From Oidiodendron maius Zn (Eukaryota > Ascomycota > Leotiomycetes > Myxotrichaceae), in the NCBI GenBank assembly GCA_000827325.1, contig KN832870.1, positions 3,410,001 through 3,474,000 on the forward strand: a stretch of DNA of 64,000 nt, in the 5' to 3' direction. Below are positions 36,491 to 46,813 of the stretch, piece after piece. Below the pieces are notes generated by a model. The model searched no databases. It saw only the letters and a list, made by a program, of their open reading frames with translations, and was not told the DNA's origin. Each line of letters begins with the position of its first letter. The first letter of the stretch is position 1. The position numbers were made by a program, and so were the translations under genes.

Positions 36491-37997
36491 TTGTGAGTAA
36501 TCTCCTATGACAAGTCGCTCTCCGTTGTATCGTGCTTACCATACCCCAGGGACGTTGTTGCTGGTCAAAGTTGTTGTTTCTCTCGTCTGTGGACTGATTG
36601 GAAGCTATCTGAGTAGGAATGCGGATATGAGGCCCCCCTTACTTTTCATGTTATTGTCATATTTCGCTATTTCCCCTTACCCCCTTTTGCGTCTTTGCGT
36701 ACATCATCTCTTCTTCAGCTTCCATGTATTCCTACTCTATCTTTTTGCACAGCTCAGTCTGCTATTTCTTCTCAATGTTTGTCTGTCCCAGTCAGATCTG
36801 CATAGCATTAGATAGCGTAGATATTTCATAGTCAGCAATGATCTTAGTTGTTAACCTCCGAAACGCATTTCCAATTAGTGATCTTCTTGAATCCTAATCC
36901 ATCACTTTATGGTGGTCGGTCATACTAAACGGATGTTTTTTAATTGGCTAGGATCCCAAACTATTCGGTTATGACTGGTTTTCTGTTGTGTAACTAGCTC
37001 AGAGGCTCTGGGCGAAAATTTACCCGAGCTAAGAGGTGATGCGTAAAGAATTCCTCACCCAGCTGTCTTCGTCGCTTTCGCTGTGGGGCCTATCAGCCTG
37101 GCATCAGCCTTATGCAATACGGAATTTAGTGTTCTAGGCTTGAGGCTATGTAGAGGCTCGTTATGTCCACGTTCAATAACTTGGTGGATCTTGTCTCGGG
37201 TATCCGTGTAATCAGCGAATTCTGAACCCAGCTTGGATGCAGCACTGTTAGAGCGTTCGGCACATGGAACTTAGAGCGTATGAAACCATTAGAGGAGACA
37301 TCAATCATTAAGCTTCTATACCAAGTAGGAACGATATAACTTTCAGATAGGCGTATCTGCATTCTACTTGAAAGATCCTTTGACATCACTAGTGAAGGGA
37401 AGCGGCCGGAATGTTGGACATGTTCTGGAGGAACCTGTAGAAGGCAGCAAAGGGGCACTGCTACTGTGAACATATATAGCTGCATCTACTGCGCCATGGC
37501 ATGAACTCCAAGGCACCTTTCATTCTGACCTCACATCTGCCACCGAGACATTTCGCCCTGTGAAGCCGATCTTCGATGTGAAGCATTACCGGGCAAGCTC
37601 AAACTCAGCCATAGGACGAGTCAACACGGGCTATACAAAACCTAGCCAAGCTTTTGCTTCCGTTTTGTCCTGCCACCGTAATAATGGGGAGAATGTGAAC
37701 CAAATAGGGCTGTCGGAGGACCCAAGGCGAAATTATCACCGTCAGATTTCATCTTGTTTTCCGGCGATGGCGCAGCAACACGATGGCTACTGGTCATCAT
37801 TGAGGAGGCCTGCACTATGCTATTCACGGCGACCGAGGAGATTGTATATATTCGCCGTCAATTCAGATATGGTCCTGAAAGAATCAAAACTAGCTCTTAT
37901 TGTCACCTACCTCTTCATCACTGATAGTCAGCACTCCTCGTTATCCATACTCGAGTTCCTATAAGATATCGTCCTCCGGTACCGGATACATTTAGAA
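36491..37997. other. Intergenic between two mini zinc-protein genes
   Basis: 1.5 kb; the first part is probably 3' UTR. Frames at 36507-36815, 37126-37485 and 37560-37964 have no domain and no conserved pattern that I recognise. Confidence 0.4.
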
Positions 37998-38144
37998 ATG
38001 CCTGGGAGAAAGAGAACCAAGTATTGGACATGCCACGAATGTTTTGATAGCGGTATGACAATATTTGTCGACCTTTGTTCAAATTGCGGCCACGCAAAGT
38101 GTCATTACTGTGATGAGTATGAGATCAAGAGCCGGTCACATTAG
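37998..38144 (+). CDS. Second miniature zinc-binding protein (48 aa)
   Basis: Short frame of 48 codons starting MPGRKRTKYWTCHECFD. Cys/His layout is W-T-C-x2-C ... C-S-N-C-G-H-x2-C-x2-C, the same as in the 77-aa protein at 36257-36490, including Trp two residues before the first Cys. Spacing between the two halves is similar (about 15-17 residues). It has a basic N terminus instead of the His/Gly-rich one. The repeated, non-trivial Cys pattern on the same strand 1.5 kb away is the reason for calling so short a frame. Confidence 0.5.
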   Translation: MPGRKRTKYWTCHECFDSGMTIFVDLCSNCGHAKCHYCDEYEIKSRSH

Positions 38145-40654
38145 TGATGGGAGGTGAGCCAACGGGAAAGTTTCTTCGTAAGTGGTAAACGCTAATTGAA
38201 AATGCAGGATTTCGTAGTATGACATCGGTCCCATAAGTGGCGATCTGGCCGGGCGGAATCCAGGGGCGAGAAATTGGTAGGCGGCGTGCGGATGGGCTAT
38301 TTTGGTTCTCTCTTCTTGTTCTTCCTGATTGTTGCAAATGTATCTTTAGTTTCCTTATCCGTTCTCATGAGGACCGCGACAATATCGACAGCATCCCAAC
38401 ATCCGACGGCAGGCATATGATTAGGACATCGGAGGGATTATCCACAACATAGAGGCAGGCTAGAATAGATTCTTGTTTCTGACATAGGCCATACTTGCTT
38501 ACTGTATGACTGAAGAATTGCTTTCAACCTGGCTGCAAGCCGTCCGTTTGGCACTGCATTCCCATCCACCTTTTCGGTTGGTCAGCGGTCACTTCGCCAC
38601 GCCTTCACAATGGGACGCCTGGGCTAGAAAATATTCACCGTGGTGCAAGGCATCAGTCGTTCTAGAAGGCCAGCTACCGCCATTGAAGCATATAAAACAA
38701 AAGCCTGGCGGAACGCCTGCTCTGCTGAGCCCGGGCTAGAACCAACAGGCGGACTCAACCCATGCTCACGAAGCTCAGTTCGGACGAAGACCATGGCGTC
38801 GAAGAAAACGAAATTCTCCTTAGATATCCTTCACCGCTAGACACTGCCTCATTTCCGCGGCTTGCAGAGCCGCTTGGCTCACCGAGGTAAATGGTTCAAC
38901 GATTGACACGTTGTCTCGCTCGGGAGGCGCTGCTCTAGCAACATGGTCATGTAGTAAAGAGATGGAATGAGAAACGGCAGGCAGATCTGCTTTGTAGGAT
39001 CGTAGGGCTCCTTCCCCGTTCTCAGCTCTGTGAGGTAAGGGGTTTAGTGCTAGCTGTTCGCCTCGTGTCGCCCAACTCTGGGCAGACGACGCAAATAGGC
39101 AGCCAGGGGCAGAATGAGCGGTGAGGAGAAGAAGATAGCAAAATTCCGTCGGAAAATGGCGAATTGCCGGGCCTGTAAGTGTAAATGAAGGCTCATGCCC
39201 AATATGCTCTAAGAAGAAGGGGCGCCGTGTTGGGGGAAGTCGCGCACACCGCGTGCAGTGTTGAGCCTCAAAAAAACATACCGGGGGGGCGTAAATTGCA
39301 GCATGGAGCCGCAGCTTAACGAGGCTAGTCACCGAATCATAACCTCGGGCAAAACTTCCCCCCCCATGGCTGGGATCCAAATACTGACGATCGAGAGAAA
39401 GATACACGACAGTGCCAATTCATCAAATGGGCCGAATTAGTCGGATTTATTGAATCATTCTAATTACTCAATTATTCAAATTATTCTCATAGCACGTCAG
39501 GGGAGAGCGTCAAGTTGTGAGAGGAGAGCTTTGGGCACCTACTCGGCATAACTTCAGGCACGAATGAGCGTTGGCCTAGAACGCACCGCAGTTCAGGCTT
39601 TTCGGGCAATGCAGCCTCACGAACAAAGCAGAGCCGCATGATGAGTGGAAGCTCCTCGCAGTTGGCGCCCCAAACACTAAGGTGTTCCTGTAAGGTGGTG
39701 GTGATCAGTATGGCATACACACAGCTGCGATGTGGGCTCTTCACTGACACATGTTTATTGAAGGTCGCGGGTGCTTGAGGTGATGCTGCGGAAGCGCACT
39801 GGTGGCATTTTGATCAGCATTAGTAATAGCAGCGCTGCTGAGGAACCCGACTTTCTACTGCGAGGATAGAAGCACGCGGCGGTTGGAAGAAGTGTGTCTT
39901 GGCCGCGAAGGCTCTCTGAACTGTTAAGAGAGAGTGAGATCTTTGTCTTGGCAGAGGAAGCTCCAAAGATAGGCGGAGAAATTCTACAGCTGCTCCTGTG
40001 GGACGATCTGTCTTATAAGAGCGTGTGATCGATTCGGGCCAGATGCACCCGAGACAGGCATTAGCTCACTGTGACGAGGCCGTGGATTGCGACATGCACA
40101 TCCAGTCTCCGAGCATTCTACGGAATTTGGGCAATCGCCATGTGCTATTTAGAGGATAAACAACTCCCTGGAGAGCCGTGAGCTGGAACACCTTGCTCTG
40201 CCTTGCTGTCCGGTGTGGAGTCAATCCGTTTGGCCAACAACGGAGAAAAAGGCCACCTGTGACATGGCATGCTGGAACTTTGCTGGGAAGTTTCAGGTGC
40301 CTTTGGATTTCGCGACTTCAAAGCCAAATATAGAGCGTCATGCGCGAAGTTACGGTCCACTATCACACATCCACATGCTTGACTCGGTCCTATGCCTGGG
40401 CCAACTGGTGGCTCATGTCGCCATACAGAGTTGCAGATCCTGAACCCACCACTAAAATACTCCAATCAAGAGGAAGAATGCCACTAAGGAGCATATTGCT
40501 TCCGTATCTCCTTTATTGAATCAATATGATTGTCTGGTGCCACGTCTTTCTCGAAACATTCCTCATCACCAGTATTTAAACAATATTGTGAACAAATCTC
40601 CTGGCAAAATGTAATTCCCAACTAGAACTTCAGAACTTTGTGTACCATGACCCT
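38145..40654. other. Gene-free stretch
   Basis: 2.5 kb without a supported gene. The 195-codon minus frame at 38820-39407 has no family resemblance. The plus strand there contains a short CRACKCK string that is not part of a working zinc cluster. Confidence 0.4.
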
Positions 40655-41123
40655 TCACTCCTCAATCACGGCTTGCGTGGCGAGATCGATTTTTGTCTTC
40701 TTAAATTTTCGGGCCTTCACCTCGTTCTTTGGAAGAATGTCAATGTCAGCAAATATCCTATTCTTAGTCTCAGGCACACGAAAGTACGCACCGATGAGGC
40801 TCAACGCCATAAAGCCAACGTAAAAGAAACCGAGCTTGGCGCCCCAATTCCAAGAAGTGTTCTGCAGCATATGCGGAACCAGTTGGCCGTATACCATAAT
40901 GCAGACATTAAAAAGCTGATGTTGAAAATGCCACCATCAGTAGAGCGGTCGTCAGACTCTCCGGAGTCGTGGTTTCATCTGAGGGTGAAGAGCTTTTGCC
41001 CTTCGATATCAGAGTATACGACTCCTCGACTTTGAAGATTCTAAGTTGCCTGCGTAAACATACGAGGTTTTTCGGCCAACAGGAGACCTCTACACCTACC
41101 CAATGATCGACCAAATTTAGCAA
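40655..41123 (-). pseudogene. Remnant of an MFS sugar-transporter gene (C-terminal end)
   Basis: Minus-strand fragments match the last part of a sugar permease: QNTSWNWGAKLGFFYVGF, then AYFRVPETKNRIFADIDIL and a charged tail RKFKKTKID. Upstream (40908-41100) the match continues only in shifted frames (a VYAGNL-like stretch, then LISKGKSSS). The rest of the 12-helix transporter is absent. So this is a truncated, frameshifted copy rather than a gene. The family label rests on PETKNRIFADID, which corresponds to the PETKGRTFAEID-type motif. Confidence 0.7.
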
Positions 41124-41333
41124 ATGGGTGTTCTACGACTTGAAGCAAGTGGGCACTGTATACAAGAAGGAGTCACGATAAACAGCATGGATGAAGCTCG
41201 AGCCAAAGATGTCAAATTTTAAAGTCTGTATGACTACAGACCTATCAAATCCCGAACAGTAGACCTATCAACTTCCCACCAGAAAACTTCCCTCTCTCTT
41301 TCTCTAAAAGGGAAAGTGGGAGAAAAAAAAGAT

Positions 41334-41440
41334 GGCTTTCGACAGGAGAAAAAGATGGCTTTCGCCGGGAGAAGAGGAAGATGGCTTAGTGAGAGGCCCG
41401 CGCTACCCTTGCCCGAGCCTCATCAAGGGAGGCTTTCGCT
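41334..41440 (-). repeat. GGC-GNRA-GCC mini-hairpins in helicase 3' end
   Basis: Read on the minus strand (helicase sense), three copies: AGCGAAAGCC at 41440-41431 inside the last codons, GGCGAAAGCC at 41366-41357 and GTCGAAAGCC at 41343-41334 downstream of the stop. The last two are followed by ATC and a T/C-rich tract. A related TAAGCCATCTTCC stretch overlaps the stop codon. Confidence 0.7.
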
Positions 41441-43878
41441 TTAGGTTGTCTTAAGCCTTTATTACCGCCCTTCTGTGCCCATTTATCGTCTTGAAAGTAC
41501 TCCAGATCCTAATAGAGTTAGTAGATATAATACGATTAGTTGAATCGGACGCACGTACTATGAGCCAGGTAGGATCAACAGCTGTTACCGTCTGGATGTA
41601 CTGCTTGCCCGAATATATAAAGGTATCAAAGATAACCCACTGGTGTTGACAATCGATTAGGCCGCTTTCAGGGTGAATTCCTGCTTGGTAATTGCTGTGG
41701 ACGGTCATGTAAAGATCTCCATCACCAGTGTGGAAGGCAGACCGATAAAAGAAGCTCCGTGCTAAAGCCTTACGGATATTAAGGGCGTAGGCTTCATCGC
41801 TAAATGGTGTTGATCTTAAACTTCCGAGTAGGAACCGACAAGCAGGACCATAAAGCTGGTTACGGATATTGAGAACCTCGTCAAGCACACGGCGGTTAAG
41901 GAAAGCATCAAAGCACCACTGGTCCATGTTGATTTTCCCACTAAACTTTGCTTGGGCATAGGCGTGTAGTGCGCTGAGCTGGCTAAGGTGGTCCGAAGTT
42001 CCATCGAACCACCATCGCCGTACCGCATCTGCAACATATCGAAGCGGATACGGGCGAACAAAAATTGACTGCTGGGTGCTAGCAAGAGCGGCAAGGCTTA
42101 GCATCTCCTCGCTACAGTTGAGTTTATGAGCCTCGAGAATGGCTCTATACCAGACTGGGTCGACTGGTAGTTTTGCTGCCTTCACACCGCTATCCGTTAT
42201 CGACCCATCTGCATTAAGGTAGCCCCTATAACTTAAGATTAATTTGAATCTAAAACTTCGAGATGGGGTAATACTACTTACAAAGCAGTTAGCTCCTGTA
42301 GAGCATAAAGGTAGGGCTCTGGATGAGGCGGATCGATGAAATCGAACTTCCCAAGACCCTTATATCCAGCGGCCATTAAGAGCAAGATCTCTGGGCTTAT
42401 AGTAGCGGTGAGTATGCCGGGGGCGTTACTCTGGGGGAAGACATTGTTGAATGTGTCTTCCGAATACAGGCGGAAGCACATACCCGGCTGGGTGCGACCA
42501 GCTCGGCCAGCCCGCTGCCGGGCAGAAGCCTGGGAGATGGGCGCGGTTAAAAGAGTGTTTAAGCCTGCCCGCGGGTTGAACCCGGATTCCTTACATAACC
42601 CGGTGTCTGTCATTAAGTGTCAGTTACCTAGATTCTAAGGTAGCCTTTTAAATATCTTACCTATAACGTAGACGACGCCGTCGATCGTCAGGCTCGTCTC
42701 GGCAATGTTTGTCGAGACAATACACTTCCGGTTAGAAGTGCGTGCAAAGACACTCTTTTTACAGGCCGGCGAGAGTGCGGAATAAAGAGGTAATACTTCT
42801 AATCCTTGGGTATGTCTCCGGAGAATCGAGCAGACTTGCTCGATTTCCTCCACTGCCAAGAGGAAGAGAAGAATGTCACCAGACGGCAGCTTCTGGTGGA
42901 TATGCTGGACCGTGCTAATGGCCAAAGGTAGATAAAGAGGAGTTTCCCCCGAACCGCCGAGATAAAAGATTTGGACCGGAAAGGTCCGACCGACGATATT
43001 TAGCATTGATGTGGTGCTCTCGCCACCGAAGTATTGCCAAAACTTGTCGGCGTCTAAAGTTGCCGACATGATGATCACTTTCAAGTCATTTCGGAGCGAC
43101 ACAGCTTTTTTGAGCATGACCAGGAGGACGTCGGTGGCAATTGTACGCTCGTGTGCTTCGTCGATGATCACACAACTCTGTTATTGTAAGGAGCAGGTCT
43201 GGCGGCATTTGGTCGTACTTACATATTTCGAGAATATACCATCTTCCATGGCCTCTCGCATGAGCAGCCCATCCGTCGTATACTTCAGGCGGGTCTTCTC
43301 ACTGGTAGCCTTATCAAAACGAACATGGAATCCGACCTCCTGGCCGAGCTCCACATCCATTTCTTCAGCAACTAGACCTGCCACCTCAGTTGCAGCAATT
43401 CTGCGTGGTTGTGTGTAGACTACTATTTTGCTACTCGCCCATTCGTCAAATAGGACGTATTGAGGGATCTGGGTGGTCTTTCCAGATCCCGTCTCGCTTG
43501 ATAGTACCATGACCTGCAGGTATTGAGTTATTCTCTGTCAATATGTCTAGATAGAAAGAGAAAATGATGATATTTGCTTACCTGCTTGTCATGGTAAAAG
43601 TCCAGGAAGTCCTGGCGCCGCGTAGCAACGGGTAGGGCGCGTCGTTGCCTTAAGATATCGAAATATTTTGTAGTGTGGTTGCCACCGCGCAGAGGATGGA
43701 TGCTTCCATCCTCGATAGCTATGGCCTGGGCAGCCGTTGTATTGTTGCGCTGGAGTGATTCCATCTTGGCCCTGTGTTGATGATGGTGATGGTGGTGGGT
43801 GATGGTGGTAGTAGTAGACTGTTGTGGTGGAAGGGGAGTTATTTTGTTGTGGTGGGTCTCAAGATCGAGAATGCTCAT
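41386..43878 (-). CDS. Prp43-like DEAH-box RNA helicase
   Basis: Six exons: 43878-43582, 43513-43223, 43177-42661, 42606-42282, 42225-41559, 41508-41386 (739 aa), all GT-AG and in frame. Helicase motifs in order: ETGSGKTTQIPQ (Walker A), TQPRRIAA (Ia), IIDEAHERT (DEAH), IMSATLD (III), TNIAETSLTI (V), QRAGRAGR (VI). The winged-helix, ratchet and OB-like C-terminal regions follow, ending QTVTAVDPTWLIDLEYF. Size and order match Prp43, which disassembles spliceosomes and remodels pre-ribosomes. The C-terminal half is clearly diverged from the usual housekeeping form, and the N terminus carries a natural run of six His. I infer an extra, island-specific paralogue. The last exon contains one GCGAAAGC motif of the local hairpin family, read as Lys-Ala-Lys-Ala. 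Confidence 0.85.
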
Positions 43879-44534
43879 ATGTTTTTATGGGATTGCCAAA
43901 GATTGCAGTAGCTTGAACAGTGAATTGTCAAAGGTTGCCAGGCAGAGTACAATAGGTCACATCTACATCTACGCGTTCCCACGCCAACAAAGCCAGCGCC
44001 GCCTGCTCCCGAACCTCGACCGGTTGAAAGAGGATCTCGCCGACCTCACAGTCATAATTACAGTACCTGTCTATACGTTCGTTGTTCTCTCTCGAAATAT
44101 AAGGTCACTTCAATTGGGTGTATTCGGTGGTGTTATGGTTTAATGCCTGGTTTGTACGGCACAAATAGGAAAAGGGGTAAGCATCGTGTAAGCGAACGAA
44201 TGGGGATAATACCCTACACATTCAGACTCTGTACATATATTATTCTCCTGGTTCTCGGCTACCAAGGGCTTTGACACTGACCAGGCACAACTCGCACAGC
44301 ATTCACGTATCTAATCCTTAATACCTCTATATAGTGGTAATCAAGCTTCTGTCACTCTTTCATACCCTTTGACTCGTGTCTTTGACTCTGTACAACCCCC
44401 ATATTGCTATCTTCCACTTTCGCGCTAACCACATTCGGCCGAAAACATATATCTCTAGCATCATCATTCCTCGTAAATGTAAAAGTATTCCTTCCTCCAC
44501 AACTCCCACTCCCACTCCCACCCACCCCAACATC
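43879..44534. promoter_or_regulatory. Divergent promoter of helicase and HNH genes
   Basis: 656 bp between the helicase start (minus) and the chosen HNH start (plus). The HNH frame is open upstream to 44376, so part of it could be coding. Just before the HNH start is a CCACTCCCACT-type pyrimidine-rich leader. Confidence 0.45.
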
Positions 44535-45641
44535 ATGTCGTCGCCGTCGTCGCCCCTGACCCCGCCCGACGTGGCTCTCGCGGACGTGGAGAGTGAGAGC
44601 CAGTTTGGCGATTGGGTAGATGATAGAACCGCACTCAACACCGTCCTCGAGGGATATCCACCTGGAGATGACACCGCGTCCTTCCTCCGAACGTTTTTTC
44701 ACTATCTGCCCGAGCGCGAGGGCCAGCACAATCTCGCTATAGATGTGCATGATACGGCTCAGGTTGGAAACTTGCGACAGCTCCGAAACCACCTCGAGCA
44801 GGCCTTGCTGCAGGCTATGAGGGCCAAGGGAGGGAAAACCCCGGCTACCATCACTCCGTCGCCACGCCCTGCCGCCGAAGCTGCCACCGAGGAACTCGCG
44901 TCGCACCACGTCCAGGCGGCAACACGGGATAATCAATCGGGACTTAAGGAACGTTGTCAGAAGAGGGACGGTCATAGGTGTGTTGTCACGGGCGGCTGGC
45001 ATCCCGAACACGCCCCTACGGGAGCACTGTCAGGGTCCTTGGAAGCGGCCCATATTATACCGCTCGCGCTCGGTTCGTTCAAAAACGATGTAGAGTTACA
45101 GGGGCTTAACATCATTTGGGAAGCTATTTACCGCTACTTCCCTAGTATTCGTTCCCGCCTCCATCTTGAACTAGAGGATGTTAATAGGGAAGAGAATGTC
45201 ATAACGATGTACGCCCCGTTGCATCACGAGTTCGGGATTTTCAAATTTATTTTAGAGCAGACAGAGACCCGTGACCGGTATCGCATCAAGACATTCAAGA
45301 ATTTCTCTCTCTTCTTAGCCCCTTTCCTACCCGGCGATGGGTTTGTTACGTTACGTTCCCACGACGGCCGGTATCTCCTTCCGGACCCTAGTCTCCTCGC
45401 GCTGCATGCGGCAATCGGGAATATCTTACATGCAACCGGCAGCGCAGAGAGAATTGACAAGATCCTCCGGGATCTCGAAGGCGCTAGTGGTGGGCTAGCA
45501 CCGGACGGAACTACCGACATTAGTGCCCTATTGTCAATGAACCAGCTTTCGTTGGAATCATCACGAGATAGCCTGCAAAAGCCAAAGCCCGCCGCCCCTC
45601 CCCTACCGGGAGGGGAGAATCAGAAGCCGATGTGGAGTTAA
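44535..45641 (+). CDS. HNH-nuclease-domain protein (HNH_2 type)
   Basis: Single exon, 368 aa from the ATG at 44535 (MSSPSSPLTPPDVALADVES); the frame is open to an ATG at 44376 but that extension is low complexity. The domain lies at about residues 135-270: LKERCQKRDGHRCVVTGG, then LEAAHIIPLALG, NIIWEAIYRYFP and the block NVITMYAPLHHEFGIFKF. His of AAHIIP, the Asn and the later His are the expected metal and catalytic positions of HNH nucleases. This architecture is frequent in fungal genomes in variable regions; targets are not known. The C terminus is Pro/Lys-rich. Only 20 bp after the stop, a decayed helicase copy begins on the same strand. Confidence 0.82.
   Translation: MSSPSSPLTPPDVALADVESESQFGDWVDDRTALNTVLEGYPPGDDTASFLRTFFHYLPEREGQHNLAIDVHDTAQVGNLRQLRNHLEQALLQAMRAKGGKTPATITPSPRPAAEAATEELASHHVQAATRDNQSGLKERCQKRDGHRCVVTGGWHPEHAPTGALSGSLEAAHIIPLALGSFKNDVELQGLNIIWEAIYRYFPSIRSRLHLELEDVNREENVITMYAPLHHEFGIFKFILEQTETRDRYRIKTFKNFSLFLAPFLPGDGFVTLRSHDGRYLLPDPSLLALHAAIGNILHATGSAERIDKILRDLEGASGGLAPDGTTDISALLSMNQLSLESSRDSLQKPKPAAPPLPGGENQKPMWS
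45596..45617 (+). other. Perfect GC-rich stem-loop near HNH stop codon
   Basis: CCCCTCCC and GGGAGGGG are separated by a five-base loop, within the last codons of the HNH gene. It is an 8-bp perfect inverted repeat. A function in mRNA 3'-end behaviour is possible but not shown. Confidence 0.4.
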
Positions 45642-45660
45642 TGGTGCCACGCCAGGAATA

Positions 45661-46155
45661 ACATGGAGTCGAATGACCTCAAAGCTGCCAGTGCATCTAG
45701 CCTGGTATCATGCCATTCTAAAGGAGCACGAACTCAACTGCAGCGACGTGATGTTCAGCCTTGCCGTGCTCACCAACACGCAGCAGTCTATCTTTGTTCG
45801 CCCATATGGCCCTCGGCATACTGCTGACGCGACAAGGCCCCGATATCCCCAAAGGTAGCGCCCGCGCCGCTAGTAGCACGCTGATGCCCGTGTTTCGCAC
45901 GATGAAAGCGCTTGTTTCGCTAATGCCCATGTTCGCACGGTACAGGCGCTTATTTTGATTCTTTGTTTTAAAGGCCAGTTGTGTAAGCCTATACGCAACA
46001 CCTCTGGATAGAAGCAACCTACACTACCACGAGGATGGGGAAGGAGATAGAGACGAAGTAGGAGTGACTGTAGCGCGAAAAGAAGGCTACATTGGGGATC
46101 TTGAAGCCAAAGCCCTCGCTCGACGAGGCTTGGGCTAGGACAGTGGGCCTCTTCC
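45661..46155 (+). pseudogene. Decayed C-terminal copy of the DEAH helicase
   Basis: The plus strand encodes LPVHLAWYHAILKEHELNCS, then MFSLAVLTNTQQSIFVRPYG, matching helicase LPVDPVWYRAILEAHKLNCS and ALASTQQSIFVRPYP at 42150-42040 (minus). After a gap of about 250 bp (which carries a ~38-bp tandem duplication at about 45880-45955) the match resumes with KPKPSLDEAWAR, corresponding to the helicase ending KAKASLDEARAR. The helicase motor domains are absent. The copy is inverted relative to the intact helicase, with the HNH gene between them. Downstream sequence (46187-46350) also matches the helicase 3' UTR, so a whole gene end was duplicated. Confidence 0.75.
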
Positions 46156-46186
46156 TGGAGTATTTTCATGTCGGTCGAAGTTGTCT

Positions 46187-46325
46187 GGCGGAAGCCATCT
46201 TTTTTTCTCGGGCGCGAGCCATGTTTTTTTTCTCGGCGCAAGCCATCTTTTTCTTTCTCGGCGCAAGCCATCTTTTTCTTTCTCGGCGCAAGCCATCTTT
46301 TTTTTTCGGCGCAAGCCATCTTTTT
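46187..46325 (+). repeat. Array of six GGC-GNRA-GCC hairpin units behind helicase pseudogene
   Basis: Six ~24-bp units of the form GGCGNRAGCCATC plus a T-rich tract: 46187 (loop GGAA), 46211 (GCGA), 46235, 46260, 46285 and 46308 (all GCAA). Every loop obeys GNRA and every stem is GGC/GCC. The array is followed by CTTTCCCTCTTTTTAGAGAG, close to the sequence after the intact helicase 3' UTR repeats. Confidence 0.75.
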
Positions 46326-46813
46326 TCTTTCCCTCTTTTTAGAGAGAGGAGAGAGAAGAGAGCAAGAGAGCATTTCTTCTAGTTTACAATAGACTATACT
46401 TGCTTTGTCCATGTTGAATGATTCACTCCCACCGCACCTTTACACCTTTAAGTGCTAAGCAACACTTTTATTTTAGTAAGACTCTCCAAAGAAGGAGAAA
46501 TCACGTAAGGCGGTTGATCTGTACATGATCACCATCGTTTTTAATGCAGCGATAAATTTAGTGATTATAGCAACTCTCGATACAATCTCTAATTCTTAAT
46601 TCGGTAATGGATACAACGCTCAGTTTGTCAAACATAGGAGTGGCTATAAATTGTTCCTCGTTAATTAACCTAATCGTTCCTCTCCACTCACAAAGTCTAC
46701 TTTAGAACCTATTTAGCAATCGTAGTACAGAGACTCCTAGAGCCTCTTCAAGACCCAAATTGAGCACTTGGTTACTCGATTTGAGAGATTCCCTTTAGTT
46801 ATCCAGATACTTT

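Noticed and set aside
36507-36815. 102-codon hydrophobic frame after the first mini zinc protein
   Set aside because: It lies in the probable 3' UTR, is T-rich, and has no start context or membrane-protein family resemblance.
38820-39407. 195-codon minus frame, and a plus-strand CRACKCK string suggesting a Zn2Cys6 factor
   Set aside because: The zinc-cluster spacing is wrong and followed at once by a stop; the minus frame has no family signature.
45870-46412. 180-codon Lys/Arg-rich minus frame
   Set aside because: It is the antisense of the hairpin repeat array and the helicase pseudogene.
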